From Nymphaea colorata (lineage: Eukaryota > Streptophyta > Magnoliopsida > Nymphaeales > Nymphaeaceae), in the NCBI RefSeq assembly GCF_008831285.2, contig NC_045148.1, positions 15,790,802 through 15,850,801 of the forward strand: a stretch of 60,000 nucleotides of DNA, written 5' to 3'. The position numbers were made by a program, and so were the translations under genes. Below, in pieces: positions 12,122-22,824 of this stretch (positions are counted from its first letter, which is position 1; every line of letters begins with the position of its first letter). Below the pieces are notes generated by a model, which saw only the letters and a list, made by a program, of their open reading frames with translations, was not told where the DNA came from and did not search any database.

Positions 12122-12581
12122 GGGCCTGTTTGGTTGGAGGGAATGAGAAGGAAAGGGAGGGATTGAGTAATCTCTCATTTGTTTGGTTGGCTAATTAGAA
12201 AGGAGGGAAAGGGAGGAAAAGAGACAAAGTGTGTTTGGCTGCGAGGGGAGGGAAAGGAAAGGATAGATTAGTGTAAATCCAATCCCTCCCAAATCGGACG
12301 GATTGGGAGGGAAAGGAAATGAAAGGAAGATGAAAAGTTTTTTTTGCCCATAATACCTATGAGGACCCACGTCTAGAAGAAAAAAGGAAGAAGATTTTAG
12401 TCTTTTCTTTCCTTTCCTTTCCTTCCTATCCAAACAAGTTTTTTAATCACCTCTTTCCTTTCCTTTCCATCCATTCCATTCTTTTTCCTTCCTTTCCTCT
12501 TCCCTTCCCTTTCCTTTCCCTTCCTTTCCGTCCCTTCCTTTCCCTCCCTTTCCTTCCCTTTCCCTCCAACCAAACAGGGCG
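12122..12581. mobile_element. PIF/Harbinger (Tourist-like) MITE nested in the hAT
   Basis: The ends are GGGCCTGTTTGGTTGGAGGG on the left and its near-complement ending CCAACCAAACAGGGC-G on the right, flanked by TAA at 12119-12121 and 12582-12584. A 3-bp TAA target site and a GGCCTGTTTGG start are typical of Tourist-like MITEs. The arms are long purine-rich (GGAAAGGGAGGG) and pyrimidine-rich (TTTCCTTCCC) tracts, so the 460-bp element could fold on itself. ORFs across it are low-complexity shadows. Confidence 0.85.
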
Positions 12582-12736
12582 TAAAAGTCTATAACATTCG
12601 TCGGGCTTCTCGGGCCGAATATTACCGGGCTGGGTCGGGCTCAGTAATAATTAGTCCGTTAATTCTTATTTCAAGGCCCGGGCCCGAGTCGGGCCAGGGG
12701 CGACGGCCTGGCCCTGTGCCCAGGCCTAGCCGGAAC

Positions 12737-13213
12737 AAACATGAAATTTTTAAACGTTAAAAGAAACAAATGCTAGGACCTACTTGGTGTCATAACAATT
12801 CTTCTAAGACATGAAAAAACATGTTACGATGTTTCACAAATTCTGAAATAGTTTAAAGAATTTCACTAGAAATTTTTTAAAAAATGTTAACTTAGAAAAG
12901 TTAAAATTGTAGTCAAAATCTCTCAAAAGTGCATGGAATTTTATGAGTTTGAAATTGCATTTAAAAAATTTTCAAAACTTGTTTGGATAATGTTGTTTAG
13001 AAAAGTCATTTTGCAAAATCAAATTTTACCAAAACTTGTTTCTTAATTAGTTTTTGAAATTTTGAAGAACACACCCAAAATAACATTTTTTGTGGAAAAA
13101 ATGTAAGGGGACTAAAATATTCACACTTTTAAGAACGAAGTTTTGTGACCATCGTACAAACACAAGCTTTAAACAACATTTGCAGCAAAAAATTTTAAAA
13201 CTTGAAAAATTTG
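12737..13213. repeat. Resumed AT-rich repeat right of the hAT
   Basis: After the second GCCGGAAC the AT-rich composite repeat continues. 12,800-12,980 matches 6,750-6,930 (ACATGTTACGATGTTT, AAAGTGCATGGAATTTTATG) and 12,980-13,190 matches 7,950-8,160 and 6,105-6,290. This shows the hAT split a further copy of the repeat. No coding potential is seen. Confidence 0.8.
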
Positions 13214-13800
13214 TTGACCCTTCTTAACATCCTCAAGTTTCTTGACCCTTGACTACGAACCACCCATCCTTTTTATTGCAATGTTTGCTTAACTCAGAAT
13301 TAAAATCAATAATAACACTTAAAAAAATTAAGCTATTTTTCTTTTCAAAAACATTGCAATTTGTTTTTTGTTTTGGCTTATAGTACCCAATCTCTCTCTC
13401 TCTCTCTGTCTTTCTTGTATATTTGATTTAATTTATATTCTAAATAGCCATTTAATTTATATTCTTTATTTTTAACGTTTTTTTAATTTTTAGAAGCAAT
13501 CTAAAACTTTTAACATTAAATCAATATATTCTTTATAAAAGCGACTAGAAGTCTCTTAAATACATGAATAACCCACCAAAATAAAATAGAAAAATTAAAT
13601 ATACAAGAAAGAGAGAGAGAGAGAGATTGGGTACTATAAGCCAAAACAAAAAACAAATTGCAATGTCTTTGAAAAGAAAAATAGCTTAATTTTTTTAAGT
13701 GTTATTATTGATTTTAATTCTGAGTTAAGCACACATTGCAATAAAAAGGATGGGTGGTTCGTAGTCAAGGGTCAACAAACTTGAGGATGTTAAGAAGAGT
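13214..13800. mobile_element. Foldback (long inverted repeat) element related to the satellite units
   Basis: The left arm (about 13,214-13,430) and right arm (about 13,593-13,800) are near-perfect reverse complements. They begin and end with CTTCTTAACATCCTCAAGTT and its complement, and hold CT and GA microsatellites opposite each other. The centre (13,430-13,593) is AT-rich. No target duplication can be fixed because the palindrome runs to its outer limit. The right arm's ATACAAG-(GA)n-ATTGGGTACTATAAGCC stretch, and the AAAATAGCTTAATTTTTTTA following it, is the core of the ~480-bp units at 22.8-28.5 kb. Confidence 0.85.
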
Positions 13801-14375
13801 TGTCCAGTGTTAAACAATGACCTTCAATTTGTGGCCTGAAGAGAATCGGACAGACCGTTGCCAGATTACACAACTGAGAAACCTTCATTTTAGGGTTCTG
13901 CCAGTGGAAAGGGGGAAGAGGAAAGGTCCTTACAGAAGGGTACTTTGCCCCATCTTCTCTCCGGGGAAGGTTATTCAACTTATTAGCAAAGATAAGTTTC
14001 TGTTTCACACAAAATTTGTGTTATTTCATGGAATCGGAATTTGGGCTTTGTATCTGCAATGGCTTTGATTGTTACAAGGGGTGGTGGTTGAAGGAGTGGC
14101 TTTGTTTTTATGATTTTGCGATCAAACATCTAGAAGTTGAATTGCTTCATATCTAGATTATGTTAGTTTTCGTTAATTTTAAATATATTCGCACCCAAAG
14201 TTCTATTTCACAGGGACTGTTTTTGAAACCTTTAAATTTGGTTGTGATGAGACACATAATTTGATACATGAGTTCATCTTTAAGAAAAACCGACGTCTTC
14301 ATGCATTATGCATTAACATGTACATTTAATCGTACGTTTTCCATAGTTGGACATCATTTTCAACCATGAAACAAA
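13801..14375. other. Intergenic DNA, nothing recognised
   Basis: A plus-strand frame at 13,817-14,068 is open for 83 codons but shows no known motif, and its beginning overlaps the edge of the foldback element. I see no RNA gene or transposon end here. Confidence 0.4.
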
Positions 14376-16129
14376 TGAAAATAAACCCTCCCACGAATTG
14401 CTGAAATTAAGATGAACTAACGAGAAGCCAAAATAGATGAGAAATGAGTTTAAATCACCTACCTTGTCGTCGATCTTGATACTTGATCTTCGCCTTCACT
14501 TGTTTTCTTAATCAAGCAGTCCTGAGCAAGAATCCAAGTTTGGATTCAAGCTTAGCAAAGCTAGAAGAAGAATAGCTTGCTTGCTAGTTCACCACGAAAT
14601 TCCTAAGTAAGGGTTCACTTAAGCACCCTAACTTAGCAAAATTAATGGAAAGAATAGAAGAAAATGAAGAAGAAAATAAAAGAAAAGGGGGAAGAGGGCT
14701 TGGACGAATCTCTCCTCTCTTCCTTGGCTTCTTTCTCCTAGCTCCTTGGCTGCAACAACTTGATGGAATACTTGAAATTTTCATCATTCCCTTGGTGGCC
14801 AAGGGGAGGTTTATATAAAGGAGGAGGTAGGTTTAACCACCTCCTTCAATTTGCCTTGAAAGATTAATTGAAGATGGAAAATGGATTAAATGAGTTTTTA
14901 ATGACTTTATTTAATCATTCTTAGCCCATTTGCACGAGTTAGGTGGGCTTGGCTAGGTGTGGTCAACCTTGGTTCAGACCTAGCTGACCAACTTTGACAA
15001 AAATTTCAGACAAAAATGCCCTTGCACAAGGTTTTACCTTATTTTGTGCTATTTATTTTTTTCTTTATTTGAAATTGAGCTTGTTAAGTTAAAACCTAGT
15101 TATTAAGCTCCAAATGTCATTGAATCATGATAATCCAATTCAAATTTGAATAAAATTTGAAAATTCTATCAAATTTGGCTCAAAAAGGGTATTTTCGTTT
15201 ATAACTTGATTAAAAACGGATTTCAAGTGAATCAAACTTTTGTTTAAAAAAATTGAATTTTAATTTGGTATTTGATTTATGTTTTTAACAAATCTAAATG
15301 TTTATTTGTCTTTCATAAACCAATTTGGACTTTGTAATCTCAATTTAACCATAAAAGGACAAAATTGTTGAGATTGGTCAATTTCGACCAATTGACGAAA
15401 GTCAAAGTTTATTTGCAAGTAGTTTGACTTTGTTTGAGGTAATTTGATAAATTTGAGCGAAGAAAACTCTTACTTGAGCTAAATTATACTTTGACTGAGT
15501 TTAGTCAAAGTGGGTTTAGTTCGGTCAAAGTCTATTTTCATCCATTATTTGGATCATGAGACATACCTACCTTTTCTTACCAAGCTGAACTCATGTTGAC
15601 TGAGCCTAACTGAGATTTTGGTGCACTAGGGTCGAACCTACTTGAATTAAGTGGGTTTCACCAGCCTAGTTATTACTTTTCGAAGATTGAAAACTCTTTA
15701 AAGAGGACCCAGTTAAAGAAGAGAGAGATGCATAAATGTTTCTCTTTTTCTAGGTTTCTCATTCATTTATCTTTTCTTCGACATGGGTTAGGTGAGTCCC
15801 ACGTAGCATTCTAGACTGAATTAGATCTAATTTTTGGATCTAAGTCAAAATTTGAATTTTGCAATTGGATTTGGATTTCAAATGACATTTGCAATTAAAT
15901 TTGGATTTCAAATGAAATTTGTAATTAGATTTGGATGTCAAATCCTAATTCGGGCATAGTTTGAACTCGTAATCCTGCATTGGAATTTGTGTCACGGGTT
16001 AAATTCATGATTCGAATCCAGATTGCGTTTAGGTTCGAAATTTGCTTTGAAATTGTAAAATTTCACAATTATTTTGTGAAATTTTCCTATTGTTTCAATT
16101 TTAATGTGGAAAACTTTGAGGTGTTAACA
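14376..16129 (-). mobile_element. Probable solo LTR of a retrotransposon
   Basis: Read on the minus strand the block starts TGTTAACACCTC and ends in a TTTATTTTCA tail, the TG...CA form of an LTR. ACAAAT occurs at both edges (14371-14376 and 16129-16134), which fits a 5-bp target duplication with a one-base ambiguity. A TATATAAA box on the minus strand near 14,812 is followed by a long leader-like segment, as in a U3-R-U5 layout. No gag-pol is found beside it, hence solo. The superfamily is not certain; the ~1.75-kb length would suit Ty3/Gypsy. Short tandem words (ATTTGGATTTCAAATG) repeat at 15,860-15,945. Confidence 0.55.
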
Positions 16130-16134
16130 CAAAT

Positions 16135-17486
16135 GCATTTGAGAAGACAAAATGCTGGTCAACGTTAAGTTCTTAACAACATGATTTCTGCACGTAAAGG
16201 AGATACTTGATAATTAGTTTAGTCCAAGCTCCAATTCTCCCCATGCAGAAAAAAGCCAGCAAAACCAGTATTTTTCTCATAGATAGACACTATAAAGAGA
16301 ATTTCTAGAATAGGACTAGAAATGAAATATAAACTTAAAGCTATTTACGATAATATTCCCGTTCTTGAAGGTTATACATTCCTATTCTTGTCATCAACAT
16401 TTGGTGAAAAGAACAAGGGCAAGAAAACTTTTATATGCAATGTGCATGGGTAGCAGGACAACAAGCTGACCAGAAGAATGGTGCCTCAAATAAGAAATCA
16501 TGTAAGAATCAGAAGAAAGGGAATGTGATGAGAGGGCAATGGACTGCCGAAGAAGATAGGTAAAGCAGACTGTATATGCTCTCTCTCCCTCTATGCCCTT
16601 TCTTTTTTTAATTTTTTTTGGTGTTTCTCCCTCTTTACCGCTTTTTCTGTTTCCCTCACTACTGCTGCCACTGCCCATTCACTCTGGTGTGCGTGTAAAA
16701 CTGGCTATTTCATATGAAATGAGCCATCTTCATATATATTTATATATAGGTAATGTTCATGTCATGCATGACCAAACAAGTTAATAAATTAATATTACTG
16801 GCAACTTAGTTAGCAATAAAATCCTGCAAAGTTATCATGTTCACCAATGTTTCCATTTTCTCTAGCAATTAGATTTACTTGCTCGATATACAATGGGAAC
16901 AATTCATCGTCCCATTAAAGTCAAATTAATATTACCCAATTATAAATGTCGCGAGATAGATATTAAAACTTAACAAATGACTATTATTGCCAAAATGGAT
17001 AGCAAAACTTAGCCAGGTTGCTGGCACATCTCACCACTCGACCCTTATCATTTCCGTAAGACTTTATTCAGCCACCTATTTTGAACTATATATATATATA
17101 TATATAAAAGACACAATTTACCTAACTATGTTAGTGGTTGGGAGAAAGAAGATTGACCAGCTAGTGCAATGAAGAGGTTGCCGGCTGGTTTCTCTTCTCC
17201 TCCAAACATGTCACATATATAATCATATATGAAAGGAATATACATTGTATACATAAAGTACAGTAATCCACTGATCTAAAATGCCTTTAATCTATACCTA
17301 AAACGTGCTGAAAATGAACATAAAACAGAAAATAAGAAGCGGAAAATGGAGGCCAAATAAGCTTTAGCCATTGATGATCCGCAAAAACTTAATCCTAGAA
17401 ATGTCCAAATGTGAAGGAAAAGGAAAAAGAAAAAAAGAAAACTATGCTGGAAAATCAAATAAAAAGAGAAACATAAAGATTATTAA
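16135..17486. other. Intergenic DNA, nothing recognised
   Basis: The short frames here (for example minus 16,394-16,678 and plus 16,593-16,784) are low-complexity and show no family motif. A (TA)n run lies at about 17,090-17,105. I see no transposon ends. Confidence 0.4.
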
Positions 17487-17882
17487 GGATGTCAACGGAT
17501 GAGATTCGGATCCGATATATCCTAGATTATATCTGTTTTTTTGGATATTCACATATTCGGATTCGAATTCGAATAAAGAAAAGTCAAAGCTGATTTTGAA
17601 ATTTGATTTTACAATCTGAATCCGATTTTTATATGTATAACCGACTCTGAATCTGAATTTTGAACAAGATTTAGCCAACTTTCAAAATTTAATAGCACTA
17701 GATATGAGATAGTTGTGTAAAAATGAATCCGATCGGATATTTATGTATATCCATTTGAATGTCATTTATTAAATCCGAATTTGATCTGATTTCTTAATCG
17801 AATATTAATTTTTTTTCAATATCTTATTTTTTTGGATCAGATAGGTCGGATATCCAATTCAAATCGGATATATTGACATCCC
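17487..17882. mobile_element. Possible small MITE with GGATGTCAA ends
   Basis: The left end GGATGTCAAC and right end TTGACATCC are inverted, with TAA on both outer sides (17484-17486 and 17883-17885). The inside is full of GGATATCCGAT-like words in both orientations. A 3-bp TAA target suggests a Harbinger-type MITE, but the ends are short and imperfect, so the call is tentative. Confidence 0.45.
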
Positions 17883-17885
17883 TAA

Positions 17886-18976
17886 TGACTATGACTCTAG
17901 ACCGAATTTCTAGAAGAAGGGGAACATAAAGAAAACTAACCTGTTGGCTCGTCCTACAATGTAAGTCTAAATTTAAAATCCAAATCCAATGTCACAATCT
18001 GAATCTGATTTTTACATTCATATCTGATTCCAAATTTTAGACCAAATGCTGGCAAGTTCAAAATGTAAGAGCATTGAATATATGATATTTAAAAGGTTAG
18101 GACGCCCTTAATGGGGGACTTCCCCTCCATTTTGTTCATGTTCTCAACAAATAAATATATATACACACACAAAAATTTTAGTTCCGCATTTTATAGATTC
18201 GATTTTGAATAAAAATTCTGGAATTATGATTCAAGAATTTTAAAAGTTTTTCATATCTCTTCAGGGCAAACGTCACAATAGTTTTTAATTCATCAATTCT
18301 AAAAATTTTAATTTGTTTTATCAAACATATCATTTTGAATCTTGAAATTAAAATTCCGAACTATCAAACCTAAAGGAAAACTAGAACTGGATTTTCTTTT
18401 CAATTCTAGTTTGAGGTAGAATTTTATTTCTATAATTTTAATTCTAGAATCAACATTCAAGACCCTCAAACGAACCCTAAGTGCATATTTATTATGCACG
18501 CCACCTGATCAATGCAACAAGATCTCCTCGTATAGTCCACCGTATAGCCACGTTGGCAACACAGGTACATGATCCAATCCAAGCCTTGGGACGCGCCGTT
18601 CTCTGACCACACTTTGTTTTGTATCTGTTCCTGCTCTCCTCTTACACAACCTAAGAACTCACATAAATAAAAAGGATATGGTTTTCAACATTATTGAACA
18701 TATTTCTCGCACAAATTAATTCAAAAGCCGATTCTTATAAACTCAACCCCCTGTCCGTATGTTTCAACTTGACTGAGAAACTAAACAGATAGGCAATTTC
18801 CGGTCTGAAACTGAAAATTGTGGAAAGGCGACAAGGTAACATGAATAGCCAAACTCAGCTGATTAATGCTGCCAATTTTCTGTAAAAAAGTTTCCCACTT
18901 TTTGCTGTTTCTCGAGTACCCGAATCATCATTCTGATATAGATGAAGAGTCGGTACCTCGACTCGTGAACTCGTGT
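17886..18976. other. Intergenic DNA with a possible truncated MITE edge
   Basis: No gene is seen. At 18,468-18,480 the phrase CTCAAACGAACCCTAA resembles a common plant MITE terminus, but no matching left end was found. 17,990-18,070 repeats AATCTGAATCTGA-like words related to the 17.5-kb element. Confidence 0.35.
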
Positions 18977-20032
18977 TCAAATTGCGGGGTAAAAACGATT
19001 GGGAGGCATTGTCAAGTTTGACGTGCTACTTTCAAACATCTTAACTACTTCTTTCATACAAGGTCTATCAAGTGGATTCCATTGCATGCACCACAAGTGG
19101 TGACGTTTTGAATAATTTCATCTTGTCCTTCTTCAATGCCTTCAAAATTCTGATTCTTTAAAATAGTGTCATGGATCCATTGAGGAAAATACGGTCCACT
19201 AGAACACCCACCAGTGGCACCAATTTTTTCTTTCATCCCAAGCATTGCTATGAGCAACATTCCAAAGCTATAAACATCGGATTTATCTGAGACATGCCTG
19301 GAATTGCCATAAAATACCTCAGGAGCAACGTAACCAACTGTGCCTTTGCCTTGTGTAACAGTTACAGTGCTTCGCTCCTTGGAATATGATTTTGCTAGAC
19401 CAAAGTCAGAAATCTTTGGTGTATAGTCATGGTCCAGAAGAATGTTATGTCGCTTGATGTCAAAGTGGATGATTCTTTGATCACAACCTTGGTGTAGATA
19501 CTCAATTCCCGTGGCAATGCCTAGTGCTATATCATATAACCTTTCCTGGCAACGAACGACCTGCAATTATGGTGTTCTCAAGCGAACCATTGGACATGAA
19601 TTCGAATTCGTACACAAGTACCCGTCGAGACCCTTCAACACAGAAACGGAGGAGGCGAACCACGTTCACGTGGTGAATCATGCCAACAGTAGCAACTTCA
19701 TTACAAAATTCTTCCCTATCTTTATACGATTTTTCCATTAGCTTTACTGCCACCGGTTTGCCATTGGACAACCATCCTTGAAAGACGCTCCCATAGCCAC
19801 CCTGCCCAAGTTTACTTTCGAACTTATTTGTCATCTTCATTATGTCACTGTATGTGTATCTAGCGGCTGTGAGAGTCTTGTAATCAAGCAATAACTTGTC
19901 AAGTTTTGCTGGTGTATGGAATGGAGTTGAAAACATCCGCTTTCTGCAGGAGATCTTGTTGCTCTGGAGGGATCGAGCCCAGAACAACAAACATGCTAAT
20001 AGAAAGCTGCCGACAGCTGCTGCCAGACCTGT
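18977..20032 (-). pseudogene. LRK10-like receptor kinase, frameshifted
   Basis: On the minus strand, a membrane segment (GLAAAVGSFLLACLLFWA) starts just after an AACAG acceptor at about 20,033. The kinase domain follows: glycine loop GQGGYGSVFQG, VAVK lysine, HFDIKRHN catalytic loop (LRK10-type HFD, with Arg where Pro is usual), DFGLAK and APE. Two frameshifts break it. One lies near 19,545, where a base is missing before GGAAAGG in the WERLYDIA region. One lies near 19,100, before the LWCMQWNPLDRP motif. The frame then runs to a stop at 18,977-18,979. The kinase would be membrane-bound if intact. Its cysteine-rich outer domain is not found; a signal-peptide-like start (ISSRFQSIYYF...) at 20,237 on the same strand may be its first exon. 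Confidence 0.85.
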
Positions 20033-22118
20033 TCAAGTGAAAATCAATGAAGATTATGTTATGGTGAAAATCAATTTTACGCTTCTTTTTTCTTTCTTTC
20101 CCGCTTTTACACGGACACCTTTTGCTTTTGGGAGCAAGTCTGATATGACAACTGAGAGGCTGTGCCCTTGCGAAAGCCACCAATATGGTGAAATAAATAA
20201 AATAATAAATGGACTGGAAACGAGAAGAAATCATCGCTCGTTTCTTATTTCGAGTAAATTGAGTGTAACTTGTTGGAGTTATAGAATAAAAAATAGAAAA
20301 TTTCATTTAAGATACCATTTTCCAATCATAATTTTGAAACCGACCCTGAACTGTGGGGTTTCGCTTTATGATTGCCGTTGTAGGCTTTGACTCCTTACAG
20401 CTAAAAGGATGAATGAAGATGTAGACACTTTAAAAGGAAAAATTTATAAACTACAAGCTCTACCGTGTTACCGTGTACTGATTGCTTGCTGGCCCTTTTT
20501 AGCTGTTGGCAAAAGTGAGTACTGTATTAAAAGGAAAATCATCAGCTACTGAGGCTCATATGTGGCAAAAGAAAGCCGCAAAAGAAAATTTTTCTAAGTA
20601 AAAATTAGAAAAAAAATTAACCATGTAACCCAGATCATAATTATAATATTTTCGAACCTGAAAATATATAAATAATGATTTTCAAAAACTAAAAAAAAAC
20701 ACATTTTCGAAGGCATAAGGAAGGGTGGGATGCTGATGGCCGGAAAATCTGTCGATCGGAATTATAAAAGTTAGGTAAAAGTAACACATCTTTTAAAAGA
20801 ATAAAAGCTCGAGTCTTCCAATAAGAAGAAATCATGGCTTCTTTTCTTTCAGTGTGGAAATTTAATGTTGGCACTGCAGGCTCGTGTTGAAAATTAAATT
20901 GGTAGACCAAAAACATATTTTAAAACCGTCGTTTCGTGATTGCGGCCTGCTCCACTGATTGATTAATGCCGATGGAAAAGCTTGGCTGAAGATATAAACT
21001 CGTGTCAAACGTTTATGACAGCGATAACACAATTTAGGAGGACCATCGAGATAGTTGAAGGGCAAAATGGTGTTTGATTTTTCCTTAGTACAGTTCTAAT
21101 GTGGAGTGGAAAAATTGAAGAGAACAGAACAGAGTTGCAGACTAAGCAGAAGAAGGGGAGAAGAAGAAGGGAGAACCATAAGACAAAGTAAAAAGTTCCC
21201 ATGGTCTTGTGCTCGATCATGAGCTTTTGAAATTTTGAGGATATAAAAAATTGCCAGATTTTGTTGTTCTTCTTTATTTCAAAAATATTCAGATTTGCAT
21301 CGGGGCTTATGATCATAGTGGTTGACCGTGATAACTTTTTTTAATCCAATAAATTTTTTTCTTATTCAGGAAACTGTGGATTTTATTTCACAGACTTACC
21401 CGGGGAGAAATTTTATTTCTTGCAATCCATAGTAGTGCCTCGTTGATTGATATATTGCCAAAAACAATGCTCACATTTCGACTTTTTTTTTTTCTTTTTT
21501 AAAGTCCAGTGATGTTTATTCCATGAGGAGACGATCGTCGATCTACTCACTCGATACCGTCCAAATACCCCAAGAGCACGGATCAATTAATTCATCGGCA
21601 GCTTACCTGTAATTAGAAGACAATTGAGAGGTAAAATGAAATTTTGAGTATAATAATGTCTTTTTAACGCAGTTGGGCATGGTCAGCAGTTCAAACCTAG
21701 TATCACTATTACACTTAATTTTTATTTTAAATTTAAAAATTTATATTTGGATCACAATTCCGTGGAAAGGGAAAGGAAGTTAGAAAGTTATATTATGACA
21801 TGGGTAACGAGCGCTTTGATGTGAGACAGTTTGTATTTAAGAAAGGAACTTATCCGACTAGGCATACTAACTAATTTTTGAGTAAGGTAAAGGCCAACAT
21901 TTAAAAAAAAAAAAAAAAAAAAAAAACTTGACAAAGGATATGTGGTACTAAAATACAACATGCCACAATCTTCACCAGGAAAAAAAATTTCGCGCTTTCT
22001 TTGTCCTTTTCATTAATATGCTATGCACTAAGACCAGTTAACATCATTAAGAGGGCGTTTGGAACATCATTAAAAAGTAATAAAATATTTTACAATGTTG
22101 AGCTCTATTAGCAAGTCT
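20033..22118. other. Region upstream of the kinase pseudogene, no firm gene
   Basis: Two minus-strand starts share ATGATTTCTTCT, at 20,237 and about 20,834. The first leads into a signal-peptide-like segment ending AFARAQP. Another hydrophobic start (GTFYFVLWFSLLLLPFFCLV) lies on the minus strand near 21,199. None joins cleanly to the kinase exon by a splice frame that I can support. A poly-A run at 21,901-21,926 and a poly-T-rich stretch at 21,483-21,500 could mark small retroelements, but no box A or B is convincing. Confidence 0.35.
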
Positions 22119-22535
22119 TCACAGTGTTTCTACCTTAACATTGCCGTGACCGTCCCAGTGGCAGCGCTTGTGGCCGCCGAGCGCCTGGCCGGTGGGGAAG
22201 AGCTTGAAGCACACAGAACACTGGTGGATCTTGGCAACCTTGGCGCGCTTAGCCGATTGGTTGCTGGAGTCGGTGGAGGAGGCGGTTTTATTCTTGTGGC
22301 TGGCCTTGTGACCGCCGAGCGCTTGATAGGAGGGGAAGGCCTTGTCGCAGACAGAGCAGCGGCAAGTGAGGGCGGGTGGCGCCTCCACCACTACCGGTAC
22401 TGGCGTCGGTCCGGTGCGGCTGCTGTTGGCGAGCTTGATGAGAAAGAGTGCCAGGTATTTCTCCTCGGATCTAGAGCGCTTGGAGCGTTTCCCCTTCTTC
22501 TTCCATGAGATCACTTCTTCTTCAAGGCTGGGCAT
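22119..22535 (-). CDS. ZAT-like two-finger C2H2 zinc-finger protein lacking the EAR motif
   Basis: The 138-residue frame from the ATG at 22,535 encodes, in order: a basic [12 protein letters not shown] nuclear signal (the B-box), an [13 protein letters not shown] helix typical of the L-box region, finger 1 ([21 protein letters not shown]) and finger 2 ([21 protein letters not shown]). Both fingers carry the plant-only QALGGH DNA-contact motif of the C1-2i class (ZAT10/AZF group), which are stress-response repressors. Family members continue for about 50-80 residues to a DLNL-type EAR motif; this one stops 11 residues after finger 2 and no EAR is seen in any frame just beyond. The usual N terminus is also missing: an ATG 33 bp upstream (minus strand, about 22,568) leads into a TGA, as if one base had been lost at codon 2. 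It may be a decaying gene or a truncated paralogue. Confidence 0.75.
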   Translation of the reverse strand: MPSLEEEVISWKKKGKRSKRSRSEEKYLALFLIKLANSSRTGPTPVPVVVEAPPALTCRCSVCDKAFPSYQALGGHKASHKNKTASSTDSSNQSAKRAKVAKIHQCSVCFKLFPTGQALGGHKRCHWDGHGNVKVETL

Positions 22536-22824
22536 TGGGTTAGGCCGCTTCTTCTTCAAGTCATAGTTCCTTGTATTTGGCTGGTCTCTCGAAGGCCTCC
22601 TTTGAGCAGCAGACCCACCGCAACCCTCAGCCCTACGCTCACCTCACAAGGGTGGTGCTCTCTGGCTTGAAGCCAGCCTTAGTACTAGGAACAAGCTTGG
22701 GAGCAGCAACGAGAGGACTGGAAAACGAGGTAAGATGAGCAGCCATTAAAACCAATATGATATTGCCAGAAGCGTGTGTTCGCTCTCGAATGTTTTCTAA
22801 GTCTCTGAGATGACTTACCATAGG

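Larger units (their letters stand above)
9441..12728 (-). mobile_element. hAT transposon, defective, with perfect ends and 8-bp target duplication
   Basis: The ends are perfect 12-bp inverted repeats, TAGGCCTGGGCA at 9441 and TGCCCAGGCCTA ending at 12728. GCCGGAAC is duplicated at 9433-9440 and 12729-12736. Removing the element and one TSD copy restores the phrase seen at about 4,720-4,735 in the other copy of the AT-rich repeat. Subterminal DNA is dense in GGGCCGGGCC-type words. On the minus strand it holds the C-terminal half of a RICESLEEPER-like transposase and, on the 5' side, a receptor-kinase exon fragment and a nested MITE in place of the transposase N terminus. It could only move with help from an intact relative. 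Confidence 0.93.

Noticed and set aside
13790-14068. Opposed frames of 72 and 83 codons
   Set aside because: They overlap the foldback edge and each other on opposite strands, with no motif.
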